Both the position numbers and the translations under genes were made by a program. From positions 48,111,581-48,175,580 of the forward strand of contig CAXKWD010000009.1 of NCBI GenBank assembly GCA_964059195.1: a stretch of 64,000 nucleotides of DNA, given 5' to 3'. A model generated the notes under the pieces. It did no database searches, had not been told where the DNA came from, and worked only from the letters and a program-made list of their open reading frames with translations. This DNA is from Ectobius pallidus. Taxonomy: Eukaryota; Arthropoda; Insecta; Blattodea; Ectobiidae. Positions 32,762 to 43,649 of the stretch are shown piece by piece; position 1 is the stretch's first letter; the number at the start of each line of letters is the position of its first letter.

Positions 32762-34443
32762 CATAGCCTACTAAATCTTTAAAGGCCTTGACAAGAGGGC
32801 AATGGCGGATGAGACCGTCAGTTTCCTGTGTTGTCCGCTACGATCGCTCTCTTGTTCTGTTTATCACATGCTCTGTTCATTTAAATTTAAAGTATTTTCA
32901 TAGTTTTATATTGAAAGTAAGGCTGATTTACGGCCAAATAATAACACACAACTATTTTTGAAGTGAAACTTCTTTAGCCGCACTAGGACTAAATCGAGAG
33001 CTAACCCAAACTTGAGTTACGAACAAAATCGTCACGAAATTAGTGGGGCTGTGACGGAACGGACTGCACAGAAAACAATGATTAGGTTAATACAAAACAT
33101 TTTTAAAAAATCAAAATTAAAAAATCTAAAAACCCAAAATTTAAAAATCCAAAATTAAAGAATCCAAAAATTAAAAAAAGTAACGGGAACGCGCTGGGGA
33201 AAGGTATCAGGCGTTGAGTGGGGGGGGGGGGCTATTACTGCTTCGAGCTAGTGGCGTGGTGAGCCCTTCACCATCATGAAAAATCCAAAATTTAAAAACC
33301 AAATAAATAAAAAATTAAAAAATCCAATATTTAACAAAACGAAAAATCCAAAATAAAAAATTTCAAAGATCCAAAATTAAAAAAATTAAAAATCCAAAAT
33401 TAAAAAATCTAAAATTTAAAATCTAAAAAACCAAAATTAAAAAGTCAAAAATCCAAAATTTAAAAATCTATAATTCCAAAATAGAGAAAATCGAAAATCC
33501 AAGATTTAAAAATCCAAAAGATACAAAATTCAATGATACAAAATTTAAAAAATCAATAATTTCCAAATTAAAAATTCAAAGATCCGAATTTAAAGAAATC
33601 CAAAAATCCAAAATTTAAAAAAACAAGAAAATCCAAAATTGAATAAAAAAATCCAAAATTTAAAAGATAAAAATCCAAAGTTAAATCCAAAAATCTAAAA
33701 TTTAAAAATAAAAAATCCAAAATTTAAAAATTCTAAAAATTCAAAATTAAAAAGTCTAAAAAATAAAAATTTCAAAGATACAAAATTTAAAACGTCCAGA
33801 ATTTAAAAATCTAAAAATAAAAAATCCAACAATTTAAAATTAAAAAATTTAAAGACCCAAAATTAAAGAAATCCAAAATTAAAAAAAAAAAGAAAATCCA
33901 AAAAACAAAATTAAAAAATCCAAAATTCAAAATTAAAAATATTCCAAAAATAAATAATTCTAAGATTCAAACTTTAAAAATTCAAAATTCCAAAAAAATA
34001 AAAGATCAAAAATTAAATAATCAAAAATTAAATAAGTCCAAAAACCCAATATTCAAAAGTCCAACAATCCAAAATAAAAAAAATAAAAACAAGTTTTACT
34101 TCTGTCGCGTGGCGTTTCACGCACACTTTTTTTCTCTAGCAGAAGTGTTGAACATATAATTTATTACGTAAACAATTCGAAATTTCGGAAGGAAAAAAGT
34201 TTTATTAACTTACCCAAAGCCTCAGGCTTTTCATAATTACGTGAAAATGTGCATTGCAACTTTCCTAAATACACATAATTATTACAAGCACACCACTGCT
34301 ATGCCATGTGCTTCCTAACAGAGCATATGAATGAACAGAACAAAATCACGATTCTAGCGGCAAGTTTGAGCAACACAGCAGACCCTCTTTTGTGCAAGCA
34401 TTTAGTACTTTTGTCATGGCCTTTAAACATCCAGTAGGCTATG
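32762..34443 (+). mobile_element. Twin element, left copy (1,682 bp, 7-bp duplication)
   Basis: The ends are CATAGCCTACTAAATCTTTA and ..TAAACATCCAGTAGGCTATG, with imperfect TIRs that both include TTTAAAGGCC.TGACAA. Flanks are GTTTGAT on both sides (32755-32761, 34444-34450). About 1 kb of the interior (33095-34085) is cryptic simple sequence built from AAAATCCAAAATTTAAAAA-like units. There is no coding capacity. An almost identical inverted copy lies at 39048-40729. Confidence 0.88.
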
Positions 34444-34635
34444 GTTTGATGTAATAAAGCTATGGTTTGTCTACGGCGTTCATCGCCGGCGATGACCGCC
34501 GGGGTCAGCGATCATCGTCGTAGGGGTGGTTTGTCTACCGGCGTTCATCGTCCATGATACTGTTGCTATCCACAGTTGTAGTTGGCCATGTCAAACAGCT
34601 CGACGTGGTGGGGGGACATGGAATTTGGAAATTTG

Positions 34636-34870
34636 TTATAATAATAATAATAATAATAATAATTTTATTCATCCGTAAGATCATATACATGATATTGGAC
34701 ACGTCAAAGAAAAAACTTGTAAACTAATTATAAACTAGGTTCTTCCAAATATTCATCTACACTGTAAAAGGAGTTTCTTAATAGTAAAGATTCTACTTGT
34801 TTCTTAAATTTTTTTGAGCATCTGATTTCTTTCAATTTCATGCAATAGCATCCATAACCTCAACATAGCC
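34636..34870 (-). pseudogene. LINE 3'-end fragment with (ATT)n tail
   Basis: The minus strand encodes KFKKQVESLLLRNSFYSVDE, then a stop. This is the C-terminus typical of CR1/Jockey-like RT proteins (compare the LINE at 59223-59657). A short 3' UTR and an (ATT)n tail follow at 34638-34664. It is severely 5'-truncated. Confidence 0.7.
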
Positions 34871-35364
34871 TGTAATATTATACTCACTCAAGATAAAACG
34901 CTTTGCTAATTACTGTAGAAATAAAATAACTACAAAACTGTAATGTATTATATACAATAAAGTTACCAAATATTAAAGAAATAATAAAAATAAAACGCTG
35001 ACAGGAACAAAGGAGTCACTTTTGATGAACTAAATGTTAAATGGTTCAATGAATAATAACATAATAAAACCGGTAATAATATATCGAAAATACTTTTACT
35101 AATAAATGAGCTGGTAATTTTACTGTAAGCTACATAAATTTTAATTACAGATAATAGTGTTTTCTAACAATTTATCTACCATTTGCAACATATTTTCTTT
35201 TGTGTAGCTATCTTTATGGTCATTTAAGCTCATGTCATACAGGGCAATGTGTTTAGACACGAAATCTATAACATTTCGTCTGCAGCTAATGACAGTACTT
35301 TGTGCAAAATGGCTGTCTTCTGCTTTTCTTGACCTACTATATACATGATAATCTGCGGCGTTCA

Positions 35365-35470
35365 TCATATTTCATATTTCATATTTCATATTTATTTAAT
35401 CCATTTTGACCGCAGTTCTGCGGTATAGGATACAATATAACAACAATATAACATCGCCCTGAATTTGCCT
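35365..35470 (-). repeat. LINE 3' UTR fragment with ATGAAAT tail
   Basis: The minus strand reads a short unique piece and then AATAAATATGAAATATGAAA repeats (35368-35398), the kind of heptamer tail left by LINEs. 34871-35364 upstream holds a 75-codon minus ORF (35141-35368) with no recognised motif. Confidence 0.5.
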
Positions 35471-35473
35471 CAG

Positions 35474-38400
35474 GGGCCGTATTCTGTAACTCCACCAACG
35501 CTCTCAACTACGATTACACCAATGTAACTAGAAAAAGTTATTCTGTAACTATTGGTGTCAAGTATCGATCTTGAAATCACACCAATATATTGCTGGAAAT
35601 ATTGGTGACACACCGACGGCTCCAAACCCCTCGGTGAGCTCAACAACAACTCGAAAGTACCAAAATATCGCAAAATTTGCAGAAATATCGACATATTTGT
35701 GATACAATGGCCGCTTATATCCTAATTGGGCGACTTCGTGATGGTGTCAATAGCTATATTTTCGTAATAACAGAGAAGGTACAGTATATATCCATTAATG
35801 AATAGATTCTTAGTATTTGTTAATATGTTTTTATCAATATAAAAACTAAATACATAATTTTATTTTGCAACAAGCATGTTTGAGGTTATGTTTGCATAAT
35901 TGCACATAATATTAATTATTTTACTTTATCTTGTTTCAGATTTGGAATTGTAATCCATGTGATCTGCATTAAAGAGTGGACAACATAATATGCACCAATA
36001 ATAAGCTTAACGAACACTTATGGGTGTCACCTCTATGTAGGCCTAAATTTTTTAATGTAGTGTAAAATTTTGTTCAGTTCATTCGAAAGAACAGTGCACA
36101 AGTAGGTCATTTGCAATTGAGAAAAACATCCCACTCAAGCAATGCTTCAAGTAGTGAGATGTTGTTGGCTTTTTGTAATTTTCAGGAAATAATGACGAAG
36201 ACTGTGCTTATTAGAACTGAGCAAAGTGCCATGAACTCATGATACATATTTTTTTGTACCAAAGTTTACTTTGTAAGTGTGTGTGTACTATATCACTCAG
36301 CAAAATATGATGTACATTGTCCTTTTAAATATACTGGTAGCCTATATAGAGTTTACTAGTTACAAAACTTTTCACACTTAGAGAAGCATCTGTTTTTAAC
36401 TGCACAAAAAATATGCCTCCCTGCCAATGTAGCCTATTGTAATTGAAAATATTATTTAAATCTAGCTACAATATTGGCTGTTACCAATTTTTTGTCTAAT
36501 TTAAACCATCTATTTTATTCCCTCTCATTCCTTTTATAATAATATGAGCTATATTGTATCTCGTGATTTTCCGTCAAGTGGGTGTGGCTTATACTATGTA
36601 AGTTGAAATGCATGTTGAATTTTCAGAGCCATTTTCCCATAACTTGATATTTTCAAAACAAAAGGCACAATATCTCTTAAAGTAATGGTCCAAATTGCAT
36701 GAAACTTTGCACACCCATAGTTTTTTGTGTGTTCTAGAGGATAAACCTAAATAATCTGATGTATTTGCAACACAAGATTATTTCACTTGTGAACATGATG
36801 TGAAAAAATTCGTAATAATTTTATATTGAAATTTTAAAATGCCTGAAAATTGTATCAGGCATACCACAGTATAAATTGATGGTTTATCCTCGAGATTATA
36901 GTGTCAGCTGTGAATAAAAAAAAATATTACACCAATCAGATTGACTTTTGCATGAAATCGTGTTACTTAGGCTTAATCGCATGCTGAAAAATAAAAATAA
37001 AATAATCTTCTAATATCAACCTTCATATTTGTGACACTGTAATAATTTTTGTGCTCATTTCAACCCCCAAATGTATACTTCTAATGTCCAAAATTTCATT
37101 TTATTATTGCAAATAGTGTTGAAGATATCGAACAGTTACTGCAATGCCTGCTTGGGCATGGTCTCTTGGTGTATGAGCCCCTTAAGACACTTTTTTAGTG
37201 ATATTATGGTGTTATTTAAATTAATATATAATTATGAACAACTATGAGGCCAATTGTAATGTTTCAAAGTACTGTGTAAATTAAATACTAATGAATTCAT
37301 TTTAAGTTAACCTAAAACGCAATTAATTTATTTCAAGGGTTTTATAAACGTCATAAAAGCAGTAGGCAAGATAAGATACTCTTATTTGCTTAAACTTTAC
37401 TATTTGCTTTATCTATATAAAAATAATTTTATAATTGGCTTGTGTTCTATAAATTAAGTAAAAACTCCTACTGAATAATTTTTTTACTTTCTCTGCCTGT
37501 ACCATAGGTAATACAGATAAAGGAAGTATTGTTTTCGACCCCAACTTTGAAGTTGAGTTTTTAGCCCAAATACACATTTTGAGGTATTCTGAATCCCCAA
37601 ATACTATTTTCGGAAACATGTCTGTGTGGAAGTGTGTCAACAGCCTAGCTCCAGAATGGAAAATCGTAAGAATTTTTTTTTTGTATTTGGGTTGGGTACC
37701 TTCTGAAGATGTGACACAAGGATTGGCGACAAGTTTCTCTTATTTTTAAAGGGACTTTACATGAAAAAATGTTCGTTTTTCGCGATTTTATCGATTTGTT
37801 TAAATTTTGCACATGGGTTGCTTATAAGTTACTTGGACTTAAAACTTTATTTGAAACTTTTTTCGAAGAAATTCTCTTTAGGGTAGTTATAAGCCACCCA
37901 CTCTGAATACGTGCTAAAAGTTTTATTTGAAATATTTTTTCGAAGAAAATCTCTAAAGTGTAGTCTTTATCAGAATGTGAAGTGAGAAAAATGTATTGTG
38001 CATGCTTAAAGTAAAGAAAGTTATGAGAGTACAATAAATATATTTTATTTGGGTTGTGTATCCTTCGGGGATGTGATGTGTTAAGGACATTCTCTTTATT
38101 TATACAACCAATTTACATTACAAGATTGTCATACACAATAATTATATTATACTGAGAGACTAACTTTTATTTGAACAGAGATTGGAAAGTTCATTCCTTT
38201 CACTGAGTATGAATCCAGCAACATTTTGTTAAAATGAGTATTCTGAAAAGGGCTACATCTTACTTTCTGTTAATCGTTAAAATGAATACTTTCACACAAA
38301 CAAGGTGAGTTGCAATGGAAATATATAACTACTTCGAGATTGCATATTTTTTTATAATCATAATTTAAATCAGACATTGGCAAACTATTGCGGAATTTGC

Positions 38401-38863
38401 TAATTGGATTCCCCGAGATACCCTCCTTATTATATATATATATTACAGTAAACATTACTAAAAACCATTGGCATTTTGCGAATTTCTCCTATTATTATAA
38501 ATCCACCTTTTCCCCCTATAAGCGTCTTGCAACATGACAGTACGTGTAATATAAACGCCCACTTTCAAAATATATACATGAAATTAAACTCCCGCCCAGT
38601 TTGGAAATTATGAAATCACATTCCCGCACTCCATCAGCCAATGATATTCATTGCAGTTTGTTAAGACAGATTTCTCATAGCTACTTTCATTGCCAACATT
38701 CACGAAAATTCACAAAGTTATTGGTGGGCCTCAACAACGCGTTCCGAGATACCAACAGGGAGTTACAGAATCGCTCGCTGTCCGCCCGTTGGTATCTAAC
38801 TGTCGGTTGTTGAGCTCTCAACAACACCAATGCGTTGGTGGCGAAAGTTACAGAATACGGCCC
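35474..38863. mobile_element. Harbinger-like non-autonomous element (3.4 kb)
   Basis: The termini GGGCCGTATTCTGTAAC and GTTACAGAATACGGCCC are flanked by CAG on both sides (35471-35473, 38864-38866). A 3-bp duplication and such ends suggest the PIF/Harbinger group, although that group prefers TWA targets. Subterminal ACCAACGC/CAACAAC motifs recur at both ends. No transposase or Myb-like frame is found. The interior contains R1 repeat DNA. Confidence 0.78.
37560..37960 (-). repeat. Dispersed repeat R1, inverted copy
   Basis: Similar to 27740-28110 on the opposite strand (GGTAGTTATAAGCC, TTAAAGGGACTTTACATGAA, GTGACACAAGGATTGGCGAC, CTAGCTCCAGAATGG). Similarity is roughly three quarters by eye. 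Ends undefined. Confidence 0.6.
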
Positions 38864-39047
38864 CAGAAGCAACTGCTGGCGATCACCGCCGACCCCGGCG
38901 GTCATCGCCAGCGTTCATCGTCGTAGACAAACCGGGTGCATTGATTTACATGGAGAGCAACAGGCAGCGATCACCGCCGGCGGTGATCGCTGGCGATGAA
39001 CGCCGTAGACAAACCGCAGCTTAACGGTGAAAATACGTACGTTGTTT

Positions 39048-40729
39048 CATAGCCTACTGGATGTTTAAAGGCCATGACAAAAGTACTTTAAATGCTTGCA
39101 CAAAAGAGGGTCTGCTGTGTTGCTCAAACTTGCCGCTAGGATCGTGATTTTGTTCTGTTCATTCATATGCTCTGTTAGGAAGCACATGGCATAGCAGTGG
39201 TGTGCTTGTAATAATTATGTGTATTTAGGAAAGTTGCAATGCACATTTTCACGTAATTATGAAAAGCCTGAGGCTTTGGGTAAGTTAATAAAACTTTTTT
39301 CCTTCCGAAATTTCGAATTGTTTACGTAATAAATTATATGTTCAACACTTCTGCTAGAGAAAAAAAGTGTGCGTGAAACGCCACGCGACAGAAGTAAAAC
39401 TTGTTTTTATTTTTTTTATTTTGGATTGTTGGACTTTTGAATATTGGGTTTTTGGACTTATTTAATTTTTGATTATTTAATTTTTGATCTTTTATTTTTT
39501 TGGAATTTTGAATTTTTAAAGTTTGAATCTTAGAATTATTTATTTTTGGAATATTTTTAATTTTGAATTTTGGATTTTTTAATTTTGTTTTTTGGATTTT
39601 CTTTTTTTTTTAAATTTTGGATTTCTTTAATTTTGGGTCTTTAAATTTTTTAATTTTTAATTGTTGGATTTTTTATTTTTAGATTTTTAAATTCTGGACG
39701 TTTTAAATTTTGTATCTTTGAAATTTTTATTTTTTAGACTTTTTAATTTTGAATTTTTAGAATTTTTAAATTTGGGATTTTTTATTTTTAAATTTTAGAT
39801 TTTTGGATTTAACTTTGGATTTTTATCTTTTAAATTTTGGATTTTTTTATTCAATTTTGGATTTTCTTGTTTTTTAAATTTTGGATTTTTGGATTTCTTT
39901 AAATTCGGATCTTTGAATTTTTAATTTGGAAATTTTTGATTTTTTAAATTTTGTATCATTGAATTTTGTATCTTTTGGATTTTTAAATCTTGGATTTTCG
40001 ATTTTCTCTATTTTGGAATTATAGATTTTTAAATTTTGGATTTTTGACTTTTTAATTTTGGTTTTTTAGATTTTAAATTTTAGATTTTTTAATTTTGGAT
40101 TTTTAATTTTTTTAATTTTGGATCTTTGAAATTTTTTATTTTGGATTTTTCGTTTTGTTAAATATTGGATTTTTTAATTTTTTATTTATTTGGTTTTTAA
40201 ATTTTGGATTTTTCATGATGGTGAAGGGCTCACCACGCCACTAGCTCGAAGCAGTAATAGCCCCCCCCCCCACTCAACGCCTGATACCTTTCCCCAGCGC
40301 GTTCCCGTTACTTTTTTTAATTTTTGGATTCTTTAATTTTGGATTTTTAAATTTTGGGTTTTTAGATTTTTTAATTTTGATTTTTCAAAAATGTTTTGTA
40401 TAAACCTAATCATTGTTTTCTGTGCAGTCCGTTCCGTCACAGCCCCACTAATTTCGTGACGATTTTGTTCGTAACTCAAGTTTGGGTTAGCTCTCGATTT
40501 AGTCCTAGTGCGGCTAAAGAAGTTTCACTTCAAAAATAGTTGTGTGTTATTATTTGGCCGTAAATCAGCCTTACTTTCAATATAAAACTATGAAAATACT
40601 TTAAATTTAAATGAACAGAGCATGTGATAAACAGAACAAGAGAGCGATCGTAGCGGACAACACAGGAAACGGACGGTCTCATCCGCCATTGCCCTCTTGT
40701 CAAGGCCTTTAAAGATTTAGTAGGCTATG
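39048..40729 (-). mobile_element. Twin element, right copy (1,682 bp, own 7-bp duplication)
   Basis: It has the same length as 32762-34443 and a near-identical sequence in inverted orientation. It is flanked by its own duplication GTTGTTT (39041-39047, 40730-40736). Separate duplications show two independent insertions, not one foldback element. Its outer end lies 65 bases before the ATG of the UBXN1-like gene. Confidence 0.9.
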
Positions 40730-40794
40730 GTTGTTTGGAAGTGAGAGAGCAAAATTCGGTAGAATTCTGTTCAGCCAGATTTTCTCGTCCAGTT

Positions 40795-40998
40795 ATGTCG
40801 ACTCAAGATGTAAACATGCTAATTGAAATGGGGTTCCCCAGAAAAAAAGCGTATGTATGGTTTACCCTAAAAGCAAATGCAATAGATTTATTTGAAATGT
40901 ATCTGAAAGCCGCCTTAACCTCATTATTGCACATTGTTTTATAGGGAGAACGCTTTAGAAGTAACGGGACATGAAGGGGTAGAGACTGCCGCTGATTG
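40795..40998 (+). CDS. UBXN1: UBXN1-like protein, first two coding exons (UBA domain)
   Basis: Exon 1 (40795-40850) encodes MSTQDVNMLIEMGFPRKKA. A 94-bp intron (40851-40944) has donor GTATGT and acceptor TTTTATAG. Exon 2 (40945-40998) continues ENALEVTGHEGVETAADW and ends at donor GTAAGC. Spliced, this is a canonical UBA domain with the MGF(P/S) loop, very like the N-terminus of UBXN1/SAKS1 proteins. That family binds ubiquitin through UBA and p97/VCP through a C-terminal UBX domain. The A codon is split by the intron, and the phase agrees. A retained intron argues against a retrocopy. Downstream exons were not found before the window end, so the next intron is either very long or the gene is broken by the LINE at 41.1-42.0 kb. 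The 5' UTR lies at 40737-40794, with possible acceptors at 40774 and 40792. Confidence 0.82.
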
Positions 40999-41070
40999 GT
41001 AAGCATTTATTGATTCTAATTTAATTTACATCGTTTCCCTGAAGGTTATAAATCCCCGGGAAAAAATAGT

Positions 41071-41105
41071 GTTGTTTTGGATAGTCGGAGAACTCTTCTT
41101 ATATA
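41071..41105 (-). repeat. 35-bp exact copy of an internal LINE segment
   Basis: 35 bases are identical to 41558-41592, which lies inside the RT frame of the neighbouring LINE (coding for the RRVLRLSKTT region). This copy sits about 60 bases beyond the 3' end of that frame. Same orientation. Confidence 0.85.
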
Positions 41106-41163
41106 GTGTTATTTTATTTAATTTATTGAACACAATGTGTATGTAATAATATAAGTAATACAT

Positions 41164-42040
41164 TCAGATTTTAAAATTGTCATCGTTAGCATAGTATCTT
41201 AGGGATTCAGTCCTCTCTGTACAGTCTAGGATATGGTATTGTGGACAAAATTGTCCGCACAGCACACACTTGCACATCTCAGATACTTGGTGATATCCTC
41301 TTTGGTCACATAGTCGGTGATGAAATCCATGCGCAGCCACTCTCGTGTATACGTGCCGGAGATCAAAATTGGGTTCCTTCCATTCTTCTGTGATCATGGC
41401 AGGCGTTGTATAGAATTCCTGCTCGACATTTGCTGCTTTTTGCTCCCGTTCCCTGATGTGTGAATCGTATACAGGTGTCCTGGGTAGTCTATTTTTCACT
41501 CTTATTTCTCTAATAAAGTAGTCTGTGTTGGCCAGGATATATGCTATTCTAATCCGGGTTGTTTTGGATAGTCGGAGAACTCTTCTTATATAAGTAGCTT
41601 TTACTGTTTCCAGTCTCCTCATATTTGCAGGTGTGAGATAGGACCATATCTGTGGGATTGCGTAGCATGCTATGGGTGCGATCTTGATATGGAAGAGTCG
41701 TAGAGCTGTTCTTACTGACAGTTTTTCCAAGTTCTTTATTTCAAACATAGACTTGATTGCTGCCGTGCACCTTTCCTCTATATGCTTTGTGAAGGTTTTG
41801 CCGGTTACTTGTAATGTAATGCCCAGGTACTTGTAGGAGTTAACCAGTTCCAGTTGGTCTTTGCCACAAATAAAAGTATCAGCTTTGCTGACATTTCCTC
41901 CTCTCCTAAATTTCATTATTTTTGTTTTACTAGTGTTTATCTCTAGTTCATTCCTCTGCGACCATATATGCAGCTTTTCTAGGCCTCTCTGTAGGGCTGG
42001 TTTTTTCTGTGATAGCATGATCATATCATCAGTGTAGGCC
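41164..42040 (-). pseudogene. LINE RT C-terminal fragment
   Basis: The minus-strand frame begins at the catalytic box (YTDDMIMLS, with ATG M at 42024). It continues with thumb motifs (LEINTSKTKIMKF, YKYLGITLQVTGKTF) and ends in a zinc-knuckle-like CKCVLCGQFCPQYHILDC. This end is typical of R1/I/Jockey-type LINE proteins. The upstream part is lost where a hAT-like end (CAGGGTTGTAAAAAAGCC, 42043) begins. It follows the UBXN1-like exons on the opposite strand, so it is probably intronic. Confidence 0.82.
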
Positions 42041-42042
42041 TA

Positions 42043-42625
42043 CAGCAGGGTTGTAAAAAAGCCGGCTAAAATTGAAAGAGACCTGACCAGTGGTTTTTTT
42101 CAATTTTAGCCGGTTAAAATCATGATTTTAGCCGGCTAAAATCAATTTTTCCTGGTTGGGGGAGGTGGGAGCGGGTTGAAATTTTGAAAAAATTATATTT
42201 AGGGCCCTATGGGGTTTAGAGGGAAACTTTGTCTGCATAAATTAGACACCAATGATTCAGTGGTTGTGGGGGTGAGGGTGGAAATTAAAAATGCTTAAAG
42301 CCATGTTTGTGGGGTATCGTTGAAAAGCTCTTGATGAGTAATCTTTAAATCAACAACTAGTTTCTCAATAGCGCTCATATAAGGAGAGATTTGAATTTTT
42401 GAAAATCAAAAACACTTTAAAATATACCCCAGCCAATAGGCATGCCGAAATGAATTCATGAGGACCAACTGAGGCTAAAATTACCAATGAAATAAAGTTT
42501 GAAATATTAAAAATAATAGTTAAATATCTTGAGAACTATAATCCTTGGCCAAATTAAAAATGAAATAATAAAAGATATCAATTAATACATAATTAACAAC
42601 TCTCTTTTTATAAAAAATATTTCAG
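42043..42625. repeat. Palindromic GCCGGCTAAAAT end and dispersed repeat R2
   Basis: 42043-42145 has a hAT-like start (CAGGGTTGTAAAAAAGCCGG) and inverted copies of GCCGGCTAAAATTGAAA. 42160-42620 resembles 53190-53680 in inverted orientation (GGGTTGAAATTTTGAAAAA, GGGGTATCGTTGAAAAGCTC, GCTCATATAAGG). No second end or coding frame is seen. Confidence 0.55.
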
Positions 42626-42868
42626 TTTTTATTCTACACTTACCCCAATAAATTCATAAAAATGTTTATGTGTTGGTTCATTATTCTATAAATACTAAGA
42701 CAAAATTCCAAATAAAATATCCTCCTATTGATGCGCATTACATTCGCTAACAAACTCTTTTCTTATGATTTTAAGTTTCAAAATCAGGGTGCGCATTAAA
42801 TTCGAGGGTGCATTATATTGGAGTAAATACGGTAATTAACTATTGCTGGGAATTACACAGTGAAGTGG
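42626..42868. other. Spacer, nothing recognised
   Basis: AT-rich, with no structure seen. Confidence 0.3.
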
Positions 42869-43538
42869 TACAGTGAGTCCCACGCAAGAGTTGGCCAATG
42901 ACGTGGGATTCTACGAAGCGGCGGGCACAGCTCCAACTCCCGAGCGATCGGGTGAAATATCTACGCAAATAAAGCCGCGATTGGTGTAATGATTCAGGTT
43001 CTCATATTTACAGTTAAAATTACAATGAAAATAACCAGACACCTCATCACAACAGCTGCTGGAAATGTTCTTCTCTTGCATCCACACAATACTGGCACCT
43101 TTTTAGGAAATTTTCTTTCACACACATAATTTCAGCTTCCGAGACAGAGTTAATTTCTCTTGTGATATTGTCTTTAAGTTCTTCTAACAGTATGTGACTA
43201 TTATTTATGGGGAAACTTCAAAAATAAAGTGTATAGGTCAATTTCCCATACATTAGAAGAACTTGAAGACAATATCACAAGAAAAATTAACTCTATTTTG
43301 GAAGCTGAACTTATGCGCGTAAAAGAAAATTTCCTAAAATGGTGCCAGTATTGTGTGGATGCAAGAGGAGAACATTTTTAACATCTCTTGTGATGAGGTA
43401 CGTGGTTATTTTCATTGTAATTTTAACTGTAAATGTGAGAACCTGAATCATTACACCGACCGCGGCTTTATTTGCTGTGCCCGCCGCGACGCAGAAACCC
43501 GTGTCATTGGCCAACTCTTGCATGAGACTCACTGTATT
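42869..43538. repeat. Large palindrome built from mariner transposase 3' ends
   Basis: The two arms (42869-43198, 43241-43538) are inverted copies with about 40 bases between them. Each codes outward-in for the C-terminus of a mariner-type transposase (LEDNITRKINSILEAELMRV, then CVDAR.EHF). The right arm frame is 43253-43381 (+). The left arm ends EEHFQQLL on the minus strand, the usual mariner end. It is an inverted duplication of one element's 3' end. Confidence 0.75.
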
Positions 43539-43649
43539 AAATTACACTAAATACAATTTTAGGTTTCTGAGCTTGTATCTTTTAAATTTGTGATGTTTGG
43601 AAATAAAAACAAGATAGGAACTTCAATTATTAAGTGCCAGTATGGTACT

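Larger units (their letters stand above)
34464..39015. mobile_element. GC-rich-ended element between the twin copies
   Basis: It starts GGTTTGTCTACGGCGTTCAT and ends with the complement. Both ends carry a cluster of GGCGATGA/GCGATCACCGCCGG palindromes and a second copy of GGTTTGTCTAC (34464-34550, 38875-39015). The interior is filled by LINE fragments and a Harbinger-like element. No target duplication is seen. Family unknown. Confidence 0.6.

Noticed and set aside
32762..40729. A single 8-kb foldback transposon
   Set aside because: Each arm is a complete element with its own ends and its own 7-bp duplication.
40735..40944. A 69-codon single-exon gene
   Set aside because: The frame reads through an intron. 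Splicing at 40850/40945 gives a complete UBA domain.
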